From assembly GCF_020379485.1 (NCBI RefSeq), contig NC_063436.1, positions 30,316,423 through 30,380,422 on the forward strand: a stretch of 64,000 nucleotides of DNA. Reading direction: 5' to 3'. Below, one piece after another: positions 11,227 through 22,543 of this stretch. The translations under genes were made by a program, and so were the position numbers. Below the pieces are notes generated by a model, which saw only the letters and a list, made by a program, of their open reading frames with translations, ran no database searches and had not been told where the DNA came from. Origin of the DNA: Brassica napus (Eukaryota > Streptophyta > Magnoliopsida > Brassicales > Brassicaceae). Numbering within the stretch: the stretch's first letter is position 1; each line of letters opens with the position of its first letter.

Positions 11227-12186
11227 TTAATGTATTGCGATTGCTTTGTTCTCGATAATCTCATTGTGCTCAGCCATCTCGATCTCGTTGTGCTCAGTTA
11301 TATTGATCTCATTGTGCTCAACCATCTCGATCTCGTTGTGTTCAGAAGACTGCACGAGATCCTTCTTCATTTTATAAACCAGATAAACAATGAACCCTGC
11401 GACAACCAGCAACGCCACAACCAAACTCGCAGTCAAACTTCCCACGAGAATTTTGATATTCTTGTTTCCCTTACGTGAAGGAACCCTCGGACTGATGTCA
11501 GTCCCAATCTCCGAATTGCCTTTAGTATCTATCACTGGCGTCCCGTTATTTATCTTGAATTCTGGGACCTTGCCAGGTTATGCCAAACCAATCCTGACAC
11601 GGGTTGTTCCCTTTCCAACTCTTTGCAAATTCTAGGGGATAATTGAATCCCCCAGCAATAGAAAGGAGAGTCTGAACGACGGGATCAAATGGAGAGCCAG
11701 GAGAATCTAAACAAAAAGTGTTTGTGCCTAGACTCATATCAACTCGAACCATCGAATTAAACTTTGGCATTGGTCCCTGAAGCAAATTACTGGAGAGAGC
11801 AATCACTTGCAGAGACTGCAGCTCAGTAAACCCTGTACGAATGATTCCAGAAATTTGATTGCCCATTATCTCGAAAACTCGCAGAGCTGTCAGGTTAATT
11901 AACTCCGGAGGTAGGCTACCTGCGAATCCTTTGTTCGAGAGCCGTATGCCTGGACGCGGCTGTTCTTGTCACAATCCAGTTCAGTCCAAGTACAGTAATC
12001 TGAGCTACTCCAATCAATATCGTCTGGACAATGCAAAGACGCCCTCAAGGCTGCCATAGCCAAGTAATCTGGTCCCTCATCTTCTAGGCTTGCATTTACC
12101 AACACAGATAAACAGAGACAGAGACAGATCCAGAAAAGTCTTGTGGTATTCCTAGATAAATGAGAAACTAGCACACCATTAGTCAA
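11227..12186 (-). pseudogene. Truncated TMK-type LRR receptor-like kinase, kinase domain missing
   Basis: The minus strand shows pieces of a TMK-family receptor in the right order. There is a signal-peptide-like hydrophobic run (RLFWICLCLCLSVLVNA), an LRR N-cap (DIDWSSSDYCTWTELDCD), one LRR stretch (GFAGSLPPELINLTALRVFE), the cysteine-bearing inter-LRR segment with AKSWKGNNPCQDWFGITW, and a transmembrane helix (LVVALLVVAGFIVYLVYK) followed by basic residues. A one-base shift near 11958 separates the N-cap frame from the LRR frame. A second shift near 11600 lies where several LRRs are missing. After the membrane segment comes EHNEIEMVEHNEINITEHNE, a fourfold short repeat, and the sequence ends with no kinase domain. 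Intact TMKs act with auxin signalling at the plasma membrane. This copy should be non-functional. Confidence 0.7.
11250..11345 (-). repeat. Fourfold tandem 24-bp repeat in the TMK-like relic
   Basis: Variants of the coding unit EHNEI(E/N)(M/I)(V/T/A) occur four times in succession on the minus strand, seen in the DNA as spaced copies of CTCATTGTGCTCA/CTCGTTGTGCTCA. The reading frame is kept across all copies, so the expansion may predate or postdate loss of the gene. Confidence 0.7.
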
Positions 12187-12349
12187 ACGAATCCAACATT
12201 ATTCCAGCAATGTGAAGTAAACAAGTTGCATGCAGTATGAGCTACATGTACGAATTCGTATACACATGCTCTAATACAAGGGAATGCTACCAATGAGACA
12301 CATCAGCTCATGAGAGAGTAACAAAGAAGTATAAAGCAGAATACGCTTT

Positions 12350-12563
12350 CTCGCTTTGAGATTAACCTAAGAAAAATTGTAAAAGTTTGTTAGCTTATTA
12401 TTCTTGCTCTTTTCTGATATTTTTATTTTCCTATGAATTTTCTGATAAAATTGCTCAATCTTGTTCTACAATTCTCTTCTTCACACTTGAGTGTTTTTGA
12501 TTTGGCTTTTTATGAAGGTGAAATAAAGTGTTACTGTTTATAATCTCAGTGGTATCAGAAGCC
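12350..12563 (+). mobile_element. LTR-like 3' end with primer binding site
   Basis: TGGTATCAGAAGCC (12550-12563) resembles the initiator tRNA-Met primer binding site of plant LTR retrotransposons. It directly follows an AT-rich LTR-like sequence ending ..TAATCTCAG. A related segment, sharing CTTCACACT..AGTGTTT and AAGTGTTACTGTT, recurs at 14640-14690 and may be the end of the other LTR. That would make a poorly conserved, non-autonomous element of about 2 kb. The LTR start was not resolved. Confidence 0.4.
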
Positions 12564-13051
12564 AGTCTTTCCTTGGAATCCATCGATGATTCAACCGGAA
12601 TCCATGGCTGTTCGCGACACATTTATCGCATTATCCGTACCGGTCATGGTGGAGCAGAATCAGAATGCAGTTGCGAGAAACAAACGGAATCGTGGAATAT
12701 CATGAGAAATTTGAAATGCTTTTGATCCGTTTCTGAGAAGTATTTGGTTAAATCAGTTTTGGAAGGATTGCAGATGGAATGTTTCAACCCCAATCCATTA
12801 ACGATTTTCGCTTGAAAAGATTTATTCAACTGAAGACCCATACCAAAGTCTCAGGTTGGTGAAGCACGTTGGGTGTCTTGATGTTTATTGGCTCTTAATT
12901 TAGCTCAAGGATACGGACTGAGATTTCTAAGTGTCTGTCAGATATGGAGATCATAGGTAATGCACACCAACTGTATGATCGAAAGTCTCCTAAGAGCTAA
13001 GACAAAATAAGAAGCAATTTAAGTGTTGGAAATTCAAGTTCACTGCTAAGA

Positions 13052-13756
13052 TTACAATGTTGGCATCGATCTTGCTGTCACTTGTGCAACAACCTTCACT
13101 ATCGATTTCACCTCTACTCCAAACAAGCTTATGAACATCAAATGCTTCAGCCATGAGCCAACAAAGTAATCGCAATAAGCCTGTTCCATCCTTGCATAAA
13201 CAAAGTGGGCAAAATCCCTTATTCTCCACCTATACCAAATATCAAACGGTTTGTTCCACCTAAGTTCCAAAGCCTGACTTCCATTGCTATTAACTGATGC
13301 CAAGGATCCAATAGTTAATCTCGATAAGCCCTCTACAATCTTGAACTCAAGAATCACCAAAATCCTCAACGTAAGTCTAATAACTGTCTGCAACGGCCCA
13401 GTCGTAATCTCTGTGAACACATTATGCATTTCGGTTACGCGAAATAATGGCAGAGCAACCCACACTATAGCCGTTGCAGGTTCTGTCTCTTGAGCAAACC
13501 GAAACTTGACAAGCTCAAACATCATAAGTTCTGAATCACTCTGTAATGTGTCAGACTTAGAAACAACCTCCAACTCAGTAGAATGTACTGTATTGAAGTC
13601 TGCAATTGTTTGGAAATGTTTATACCTCCATTTGTGCTTATTGAAAAACTCCATATCAGCAAGAAAAAACTGTGCCAGGCTCATTGACTTGGAAACCATC
13701 TCATCATCATGCACATCAACCTTGACATGTATGCATGCTTCTGAATTCTCTGCCAC
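13052..13756 (-). CDS. Hypothetical protein, 215-235 residues, unrecognised
   Basis: A long minus-strand frame, unusual for this AT-rich neighbourhood, has no recognised domain. It contains acidic and hydrophobic segments (for example VDVHDDEMVSKSMSLAQFF, FVYARMEQAYCDYFVGSW and VEVKSIVKVVAQVTARS) and few low-complexity runs. The frame is open from 13756, but its first ATG is about 19 codons in, so the start is uncertain. It lies within the candidate LTR element on the opposite strand to the primer site. It could be captured host sequence, or an accidental frame of transposon DNA. Confidence 0.3.
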   Translation of the reverse strand: MAENSEACIHVKVDVHDDEMVSKSMSLAQFFLADMEFFNKHKWRYKHFQTIADFNTVHSTELEVVSKSDTLQSDSELMMFELVKFRFAQETEPATAIVWVALPLFRVTEMHNVFTEITTGPLQTVIRLTLRILVILEFKIVEGLSRLTIGSLASVNSNGSQALELRWNKPFDIWYRWRIRDFAHFVYARMEQAYCDYFVGSWLKHLMFISLFGVEVKSIVKVVAQVTARSMPTL

Positions 13757-16368
13757 TGAAAATTTCCAGTCTTGTTTGCGGAGTCAACTTGAGCAAGTGA
13801 ACAAGGATATATAGTAGATGAGACTCTTATGCACAAAGAGTTGTAGTCCCCATTCAAAATTTAGGTGAAAAGGAACCTTGCTGGACCAGAAAGTAACAGC
13901 GCAATACAAGTGCATCTAATCCAAGCCCAACAATCCATGTTCTTTTTGTGACTGAGCATTTGATTCAATGCAACACGTCTCCCTCGAAATATATGTGACC
14001 ACTCATCGACTGCTTTGGAAGGAAGCACCTGCATTCACTAGCTCATCACTTGCTTCTTGTGATTTATGTTCCTGAATCAATTCTTCTGCGTGAGTCGTCT
14101 GTGTCACCAATGATCTATATGTTCAGAACTCGAGTCCAGTTCAACATCTGTTTGGGAATTCAATTCCGTCTTTGGCCTCCCTTTGGTCAACATACATGTT
14201 GACTTCCTTTTTAAGTAACCGAAAGCCGTATCAAGCCTCTTTTTTTCTGTACTCGGACTCTTAGGAACGTATCAGTTTCATGTGCATAGACCACCTGATA
14301 TAACACATTGATTTGGCTTCTTGGTTTTGGGTTCTGATCACATGTATATGCACTGTGGACATCAAAGGGGCAGAGCTAATATCTGTGACTAGCAAAGGAG
14401 AGTCTTGATATGGCTGATGGATATTGTGATGTGGTGTGGTGAGGTGATATTGTGATAATCAGAAGAAGCCTACGACGTTTTTATGAATAATTTTAAACAC
14501 CTTCCCATCGTTGTTACAAAGTTCCCATCCTTGTACTTGAATTGAGTAAATATATCAAGGTGAAGAAGCAGCATCTTTCATCCTGAATTTTTTTTTTTTT
14601 TGCTAAAATTTCCTTGACACTTTTTGTTCCATCTTGAATTCTTCACACTCAGTGTTTATTGAACGTAAAACATCAAGTGTTACTGTTCGTCATTTTCCTG
14701 TTTTACGTTTTAACCTAAACATTCTCATACACACATGCCAATTTATGAATACGAAAAATCAAGTGTTACTGTTCATCATTTTCCTCTTTACGTTTTAACA
14801 TAAACACTTATGCTTGGCAAATAAGTGTCAAAGATAGTATAACTCAGAGAAGGCATAAGGATTTCAATAACTCAAGAAGATAAAACGCCAAGTTTAGAGA
14901 CTTGTCAAATGGGTTCGAAAGGCAACTCTTACCTTGTAAACCGATTAATCTTGGGTGAAATTGAATCTTGCAATCGATTCGAATCTTGACGGACTCTGAG
15001 TAGGATCTAAGCTTCTGAAAACTGAAATCGTGATCGACCCTTCGCTGCTTTTTAAAGAAGAATGGATGCTTTAGATTTTCCACTTCAGTCAAGAGGGGCA
15101 AAATCACAAAACTGTCCAGAAATAGTAACATCACTACTACCAAATTTCTTTTAAATCTGGCGGCGAGACGTTAGTTGGCCACATATATTTGATACAAATT
15201 ATGAACATATTTATGTTGTTCACTTACAAGAGGAAAATAATTTGTAACCGCCGGCGAGACCTGCAGAGAAAAGAGATGGAGAAGAAGAAGAAATAAAGAG
15301 GGAAAAAGAACTAAACATTTGAAATATTAGGATTAGGTGGGTCCTACTGCTATAATTTGTATCAAATATGGAAAGATAAAAACACCTCACCAGGTTCACT
15401 AAATTGTTTTTCATTTTATTACAATTGATAAAAAAAATTAAATAAAAATTTTTTTAAAAAAGTTTGAATTGAAAAAGTATAATTCGAAAACATAAAAAAA
15501 AAATTTACTTTTTTTTTACTTTATTTTTCTTATTTTTTTTTATTTTTTTCTTATTTATTTTTTTTAAATTTAAATAATGATTTATTATATATATAAATAA
15601 CAAGGGCGTAAGAGTCTTTTGCCACCTAATGAAGAAGGTATTTTTGAAAATGTCTCCTTAGTGATTATAAAAATGAAAAGTTTAACCATGAAAATAGTAA
15701 ACATGTAATTTCCCCTTATTTAAATCTATTTCCTTTTTCAAAAAAACTCAGTGTGGTGGCTGTTGTTTCAATTAGTAATTAAGCATCTTTTCAATTTCGT
15801 TTAGATCTATTTCTCCTTTTTAAACTCTATATATGCGGTGGTTGTTATATCAAGTGGATTTATAAATTAAATTAGGCATGCATCCTTGTATTTGTCAGCA
15901 GTATTTGCAAGCCGTTATTGTCTATTTGATTCTCCCACCAAAGGAAAGGTATTATTTCATTTTATCTGTCCCACCGTGTCATATGTTTCTGAAAAAAATA
16001 ATCCGAATATATACCCCTTTTTTTTATGTTATGGAACAGAATGTGGGGTTTGGATTGTAGTTCATGTTGCTTTGTATGAGCAGAATGAAAAGCCTTCCCT
16101 CTGCTTTAGAGTAGTAAGTTCATGGATTGGTTCTTGACATTCTAAATCAGTTTCTAAGACACTACCATAATCTTTAGTCCAGGTTTTAGCTAATCGGTTT
16201 CAGTCCTTTAGTTGTTTATATGTGCTTGATATGCAGGATGGATCCTATTTTAGAGATAAGTTAATCGAACTATTAACTCATAACTTGACTTTCAAGTTTA
16301 AAAAAAATCATATAATCATCAAAGATATAAATATTATTTCAGAAATTTTAGATATTAAAACCAATTTA
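13757..16368. other. Transposon-derived intergenic DNA, no gene
   Basis: Only fragments are visible. A head-to-tail pair of about 90 bases (ATCAAGTGTTACTGTTC.. TTTACGTTTTAAC) occupies 14671-14810. Long A and T runs lie at 15410-15600. No frame shows a protein family. Confidence 0.4.
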
Positions 16369-16447
16369 TTTTAGTTTATTACCTGATGCAATATTGTAAA
16401 TACAAGTATTTTAGTTTACAACCTGATGTAATATTGTAAATATAAGT
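16369..16447. repeat. Two tandem copies of a ~39-bp unit
   Basis: The unit TATTTTAGTTTA..ACCTGATG(C/T)AATATTGTAAATA is repeated twice with few differences, just before the LINE relic. Confidence 0.6.
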
Positions 16448-16499
16448 AACTTTCAACATTTCCGGCCCTTATCATACAAGGCGCAACAATCATTAAAGA

Positions 16500-17535
16500 T
16501 TTACAGAAAATCTCTTGCTGCAATACTCTTTACAAGCTGGTTTCAAAACTCCTGGTTGCTAAGTTGAAATCCCTCCTTCCTAGAATAATCCTGCCCAATC
16601 AAACAGCGTTCATTAGAGGAAGATTGTTAATGGAAAACACATTGTTAGCTTCTAAAATTGTGAGTGATTACGACAAGTGATTACGACAAAGACAAGGGTG
16701 CAAAACGTTTCACTATTAAATTTGATATAGCCAAAGCTTTCGAACACTATTCGGTGGGACTTCATTCTCTACTGCTTATTCGCTCTAAATCTGCCTACGG
16801 TTTATATAGACTGGATCAAATAATGTATCTCTACAACAGCTTTCTCTGTGGGAATCAATGGTTATTTCAAAGGTACCAGAGGATTAAGACAAGGTGACCC
16901 CTTGTCACCCTATCCTTTTGGCCTAGCAATGAATATTTTCTCTCAAATGCGGGCATGTTTAACTATCATCCTAAATGTATAGATTCAAAGTTGACGCACC
17001 TGTGTTTCGCTGACGATCTTCTCAGATGGCTCTGCTGATTCAATCCAAGGGATTCTTAAAGTGCTCTGTCTGGTCTTGCTATCAGTCCGGAAAAGTCATG
17101 CTTCTTCTCCTGTAGACTTTCTGATGAGGAAATCGTTTCAACTGAAACTATGTCTGGTATTCCTCATGGTCATCTGCCTATTCGCTACATGGATCTGCCT
17201 CTGCGCACAAAAAAGTTGTCTATAAGTGACTGCGAACCACTTGTTCAATCAGTAATGAATAAAATCTAAGTCTTATCTTTAGCAGGCAGGCAAGTGTTGA
17301 TCAATACATTCATCTCAGGGATCACTAATTTATGTGTAATGCATTTTCTATGGAAAGGGAATCTAGAAGGGAGATTCTTAGCAAAAGTTTCTTGGGATAT
17401 TGTAACTACACCAAAACAGGAAGGTGGTTTAGAAATTAAAAATCTTCGGAGGTGTAGAACCGTACCTGTGCGATGAAGCTGCTGTGGCTTCTCCTTTTTC
17501 AGAAAGAATCCATTTGAGTGGCATAGATTCACCAG
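16500..17535 (+). pseudogene. Decayed LINE (non-LTR retrotransposon) reverse transcriptase
   Basis: Several frames carry ordered reverse-transcriptase pieces on the plus strand. They include CCNTLYKLVSKLLVAKLK, ILPNQTAFIRGRLLMENTLL, FDIAKAF (the first catalytic block), LRQGDPLSPYPFGLAMNIF near 16890, LTHLCFADDLL near 17000 (FADD catalytic pair), AGRQVLINTFISGI and FLWKGNLEGRFLAKVSWD. Frame changes and small deletions separate them, so no product can be made. It is more decayed than the LINE at 27524-32042. Confidence 0.75.
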
Positions 17536-17875
17536 AATGTAATCAAAGACAAGTCCATCTGGGAATTAAACGAAAAGCAAAGTTATACCTGGTAATGGAA
17601 GTCACTGCCACTTCTAGACTGATCCTTGGTTGAACTGATTCAATTCTTAGGCAGTAATGGGATAAACTCATGATTCAGCTTATCAGATTTAACACAGAAA
17701 TGATAGAGATATAAAAGAAATTGATGAGAATCAGAAGGATTGAGAAGAACGAGGAAGAAGAAGGATAGAGAGATTAAATATTTCTTGATTGATAGTTTGA
17801 TAATTTGATAATTTTACTGTTACACAAACGACACTACTAACTAGGATTATGGATGGACCTATCTAATAGGATTAA

Positions 17876-17950
17876 AAAGTTAGTAGATAATCCTATTAAG
17901 TATGTCGTAAAGCAAACTATCAATAAAGTTAGTAGATAATCCTATTAAGT
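17876..17950. repeat. Direct repeat of ~25 bp
   Basis: AGTTAGTAGATAATCCTATT followed by AAGT occurs at about 17878 and again at about 17929. The spacing is about 51 bases, within the candidate LTR of the gypsy relic to the right. Confidence 0.6.
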
Positions 17951-17999
17951 TACGACATAATAGCCCAGTGAGTAACTCAACGACGGCCCAAGGTAATGG

Positions 18000-18220
18000 C
18001 CCATTTAAATCATCACGGACCCATCATTACTCCCCGGTCGACGACAACCTTGTCCTCAAGGTTGAACCAGCTTGAACCAAAAGCCTGCAATAAACTTCTT
18101 TCCGATGCACCTCTGGTGGCCTTGGCGAAGAGAAGTAAAGACTCCTTTTCACCATCTCTACTACAGAAACATCTTTGTGTACAGGTTGATAACGATCTGC
18201 TTTTCTCTTTACACAGCATG
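18000..18220 (-). pseudogene. 3' end of a Ty3/gypsy pol relic
   Basis: Read on the minus strand the segment ends FNLEDKVVVDRGVMMGP. This resembles the usual C-terminus of plant Ty3/gypsy polyproteins (chromodomain region then ..LEDKV..GG..). CTTGAGGACAAGGTTGTCG is also the common DNA form of that end. The upstream part is frame-broken, and downstream (17620-17990) would be LTR or spacer. The call is from pattern memory only. Confidence 0.4.
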
Positions 18221-18424
18221 CAAAATCAGTGAAACTCTTCACCAACAACTCTATAAGATGTAACAAGTAAATCCACAGGGAACCCATAATCTCGGTAAAA
18301 ACTCTTTTCACACAGGCATAGATTCTTCTGCCATTAAATAAATCCTTACCAGTACTCACGACTGTCATAGTTGTTGACATGAAGAGATTAAAGAGCAAGA
18401 GTAAAGACATGAAGAACATGATTA

Positions 18425-18494
18425 ATCATGGACAGGAGATCATGGACAGAAAATCATGGACATGAAATCATGGACAGGAAATCATGGACAGGAA
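18425..18494. repeat. Five tandem copies of a 14-bp unit
   Basis: The unit ATCATGGACAGGAA is repeated five times without interruption (18425, 18439, 18453, 18467, 18481), with one to three substitutions in some copies. Confidence 0.9.
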
Positions 18495-18584
18495 AACTGA
18501 AGCAAGGAAATGTGTGATACTGATTTAAATATCTTGTCTGAAGTCTTGGACGAATTTAAACAAGTGGAGGCAACTGGATAGAGC

Positions 18585-18905
18585 TGTTGGAGTGTGGAAA
18601 CAAAGTCACATGATATGCTAAGGAAGGAAGAGAGAAAAGAGTTGTCACTATCCGAAAGTGACTTTCCCAAATCTTGTCTTTATTAGTTTATTCATCTCCA
18701 TTTGTTTATTCATTCTCATTGTCTTATTCTCCTTGCCAGATCTATTTATGTAACTATTGTAGACACTAAATCAATCTAAGAAAAAAAATGTTCCTCAAAT
18801 ATTCTTGTCTCTCTCTCTTGGATTTCTTCACATATCTCTCTTAGTTCTTCACCAAAATCTCTCAAATAATTCTCAGAAACTCTCACTAATTCTCATAAAT
18901 TTTCA
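18585..18905 (+). mobile_element. Copia-type LTR
   Basis: The end is fixed by the primer binding site that follows: the LTR closes with ..TTTTCA at 18905. The start at TGTTGGAGTGTGG (18585) is chosen as the nearest TG-type terminus giving a typical length of about 320 bases. No second LTR was found in the window, since the element is cut off after gag. Confidence 0.5.
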
Positions 18906-18917
18906 TGGTATCAGAGC
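18906..18917 (+). other. Primer binding site (tRNA-iMet)
   Basis: TGGTATCAGAGC is the standard initiator tRNA-Met primer binding site of plant Ty1/copia elements. It immediately abuts the LTR end. Confidence 0.8.
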
Positions 18918-19067
18918 AACACGCTCTTGAAACCTAAATCTCTTCCGCAAATTACTCTGGTTTTATTTCTCCTTTTCTCTTTAAAATCTCTTATCATTCA
19001 CACCAGTCTCTCTCCTCTGTTCTTGAACTGTTCTTGAATTTTTCTAGTTCTGTTCTTGTGATTCTTG

Positions 19068-19870
19068 ATGGATCCAGGAGAAAACTCAAGAATGGTGGTG
19101 ATTCCAGTTACTCTTAAAGGAGCTAACTATCTACATTAGGCAAGGCTTGCTAAGACAGCTCTTGGAGGCAGAGGGCTTTGGGAGATTGTTGAAGAAGGCA
19201 GGCCACAAAAGAAGACTATCATAGGAGAGGATGGAAAAGAGGCTGTTTTTGCTGATGCTGGCGCCAAGAAGAAATGTCAAGAGGACCAGTTGGTGTTGTC
19301 CATTCTTCAGCACAGTCTTGACCCCTCACTTCAGGAAGGTTACTCCTATTGTGAAACTTCCAAAGAACTGTGGGATACACTTCAGAAGGTGTATGGAAAC
19401 AATTCCAACATCAGTAGAGTCTTTGAAGTCAAGAGGGCTATCAATACTCTTAGTCAAGAGGACAATGATTTTGATAAACATTTTGGGAAATTCAGATCCT
19501 TGTGGACTGAACTTGAGATGCTCAGGCAAGCAATTATTGATCCTGATGTGCTTAATCAAAGGAAAGAGCAAGACAAGGTATTTGCTTTGCTGCTTACCCT
19601 CCATCCAAGCTATGGTGACCTCATCAAGCATATCCTAAGGAATAAGGAGCTATCTTCTCTAGATGAGGTATGCTCTGAGATTCACAAGAAGCAAGGCTCA
19701 GTTGGTCTCTTTGGAGGAGGAAAGAAAGATCTGGTGCTTGCAAACCAAGCTGATGGAGCAGCAAACAAAAGCTCTTACAAAGCTGAAGATAAGAAGGTGT
19801 GGATTTGTGTTCATTGCAAGAAGAAAGGCCATGGAAAGGACAAGTGTTGGATACTCCATCCCCATTATTA
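19068..19870 (+). pseudogene. Ty1/copia gag, truncated and with one stop
   Basis: From the ATG at 19068 one frame runs through a copia gag (UBN2/retrotran_gag type): an opening before LAKTALGGRGLWEIVE, then SKELWDTLQKVYG, FRSLWTELEMLRQ and LLTLHPSYGDL. It ends in a zinc knuckle CVHCKKKGHGKDKC (C-x2-C-x4-H-x4-C) near 19815-19850. A TAG at 19137-19139 stands where NYLxWAR-type proteins have tryptophan, a simple TGG to TAG change. Homology stops about 19870 and AT-rich unrelated DNA follows, so protease, integrase and reverse transcriptase are missing. Confidence 0.8.
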
Positions 19871-20218
19871 TATTTTCTATATTATAATTCTTAATATAAT
19901 AATTAAAATATGTTATTGTATTTTATTTTAAATAATAATCACGATATTTTGATAAATTTAAATATTTATTGCTATTTTTGTATTATTTTAAAATAATGTA
20001 TAAATTATTTTTTGAAAAAATAAAAAAAATACAGCAAAACCAAAAACCAAAATCTAGAGATCAAAAGTCAAAAGCCGAAAACCGAAAACCAAAGACCAAA
20101 ATCTAAAAACCAAAAACTAAAATATAAAAACCAAAAACTAAAAGAAGAAATTACAACAATCATCACTTTAATAAAAACAGTAAATGAAACGAATCTGACA
20201 TCTGTTCACCGTTGTTAC

Positions 20219-20807
20219 TAGGCATGGGCAAAATAACTGGAACCGAAGAACCGAACCGAAATACTCAAAACCGGAACCGGACCAATACTTTCAAATACCT
20301 GAACGGTTTCTATATTTTTATATCCGAAATAACTGAACGAGAACCGAACCGAGAACCGAACGGATATCTGAATATATAAAAATATTAATTATATATATAT
20401 AACATCACTAAATATTTTAATTTAAAACTTTATTAAAAGTATCTGAAAATAGTTGAGGATAACTAAATTATTATAAAGTATCCAAACTACTCCAAAGTAT
20501 GTGAAACTATCCGGATAATTTTATCCAAAATATCCAAAGTAATCCGAAATGTCCAAAAATATTTTATCTAAATTATCCGAACTACCCGAACTATCCGAAC
20601 TCGAACCGGATCCAAATGAGAACCGAACTTTTTCCGGATATTTTCTGGTTCCAACATTTACTATCCGAACCGAACCGAATCCGAAACTATCGGAACCGAA
20701 CCGAAAATAGATCAAGTACTAAATGGATACTCTAGTCCTTATCCGAATTACCCGAAACCCGAAATACCCGAACTGAACTGAATCGATACCGGAAATGCCC
20801 AAGCCTG
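20219..20807. mobile_element. hAT-like non-autonomous element with CCGAA-rich interior
   Basis: Inverted ends TAGGCATGGGCA (left) and CAGGCTTGGGCA (right, as complement) differ at two positions. They are flanked by a perfect 8-bp direct repeat GTTGTTAC (20211-20218 and 20808-20815). The interior is dominated by AACCGAACCGA, TATCCGAA and related short units and codes for nothing. An 8-bp duplication with TAGG/CAGG termini fits the hAT superfamily. Confidence 0.65.
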
Positions 20808-20978
20808 GTTGTTACTACAAGTTACCACACATACCGAGGATAAAACAGTCATTTGCTTCTGAACACACGGTTTGAATTTTATCTTTGAAGTTTATCCATC
20901 CTTTAATAAGCTGTCGTCGTTCAATCTATCTTCCTCATTTTGTAAAATTCGAATCTTCTAAGAGAGTCTAGCGAAGCA

Positions 20979-22152
20979 ATGGAGGTCACAGCCGACGAGG
21001 TATCGCCGGAGGTAAACGCCACGGCGGCGGAATTTCTTGATCAGAACGAGCCGGCGGAGGAGGAGCAGATGGAAAGGGATAATGGTGGAGAGAGGGAGAC
21101 GCCTCCAGAGGATGATTGTTGCCCGATCTGTTTCAGCTCCTTCACGGTCCCGTGTCGAGGGAACTGCGGCCATTGGTATTGCGGTTAAGTCTTTTTTGAT
21201 CTTTTAACTTCTTATGAATTTTTCTGATTTTTAGGGTTCCATTTGTTGGGAGACATTAAGCTAAGAAGAGTTATGTTTGTGTCTTTTTCTGATTAATTAC
21301 ATTACCAGGAAGCTGCATCTTGCAGTACTGGAACTACGCTGCGGTGTCTAAGCCTTGCAAGTGTCCTATGTGTGTTCGACACATCACTACGCTGTCACCA
21401 GAAGCGTCCTTGCAGGAGCGGCAAGAGCAAGAGGTGAAGGAGGTTCTTGCTAAGATCCGTAGGTATAACCGTCTCTTCGTCGGTGGCTTAACTGGCTTTC
21501 TTCAGGTATGTTTACTTTACTGTCTCTATCTATCATGTCTATGACTTGACAAAACCCACATTCGTTTGATTGTTTCAGAAGTTGAAGGAGCTGCCTTTGC
21601 TGATAAAGAGAATGGTGTGGCGCATGATGGATCCGGATACAAACACTCTGTATTTTCACGAAGTGCGCATCTTTGCAGTTAAGAACATCTTACTCTGTTA
21701 ATGTAAAACCTTTTTAAGTTTACTCTTCATAGTTTAGTGTTTAGTTACTATCTCTGCACACTAAGTCTTTATACTAATGGCCAAAACAAGACTACACAGA
21801 TCTACTACCATTGAAGGATGATAAACTAAGTTTCTTCCGGTGTTGCAGATGTTGATGAGTACCCTTTACACTGCGGCAGAGTTTAGCTTCATCCCAACGG
21901 GTAAGTCGCCTCACAAATCAATGACGAGTTATGCAAGAATCGTTTGGAACTCTGATTTGACTGAAGTTTCATGTGACTTCAAGCGCTCCTTGATGTTCCT
22001 CGTTTTGTACAGGAGGGTTCAGAATAGTGACGGTGTTCGACTACTGTGCCATTGCAATGATCCTGATTCTGCGCGTGGTGGGGATATATCGGAGGAGACG
22101 ACTTGCTCAGCGTGTTAGGCATATTGCAGCTGCAGAACTTGAACCAGAATAG
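20979..22152 (+). CDS. RING-type E3 ubiquitin ligase, RNF170-like (At4g33940-like)
   Basis: Five exons (20979-21183, 21309-21505, 21579-21677, 21849-21900, 22013-22152) give 230 residues. After an acidic N-terminus comes a C3HC4 RING: CPICFSSF, then GNCGHWYCGSCILQYWN, then CKCPMC. An alpha-helical segment (QERQEQEVKEVLAKIRRYNR) follows. Towards the C-terminus two hydrophobic stretches (LMSTLYTAAEFSFIPTG and YCAIAMILILRVVGIY) lead into a basic tail RRRRLAQRVRH, arguing for an ER-membrane E3 like animal RNF170. The RING would bind an E2 and ubiquitinate unknown substrates. Exon 3 to exon 4 joining (GCA|GTTAAG to GCAG|ATG) was chosen because it restores the family sequence. Its place between PP2C and OST1 matches Arabidopsis. 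Confidence 0.88.
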
Positions 22153-22543
22153 AGATCTTTTAAGCGTTCGTTCATCGTAGGTTTGGTAGATCATAGAAAG
22201 CCATGAGTCTTGTGTGTAGTTATACTGTCAATAAGCAATCACACTGTAAAGTAATCCGCCAAAACTTGAACCACTCGGAAGAAAGTGAAATGCAATCTGT
22301 AATTTCATAGCTTAACATGGGCTTGTACTATGTGTCACACTGTTGGGCCTCAACTGTTAAGTTTAGTCTTCTCACTTTATACAAACTCTTGCAACAAACA
22401 TTCCGCTTAACAAAATATTTGTTCTTTTGAAAACTGATCTTAGATTTTAATTAAGGACATTTTGTTTGACAAATTATTTTTTTTTAAGAAGAGGTCAAAA
22501 TGTTCGTGTAGTTGCTTTGCATCCACGAGTTCTTCTCTAGAAG

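Noticed and set aside
14844..15143. A 99-codon minus-strand frame
   Set aside because: Composition is that of AT-rich non-coding DNA and it overlaps repeated transposon sequence.
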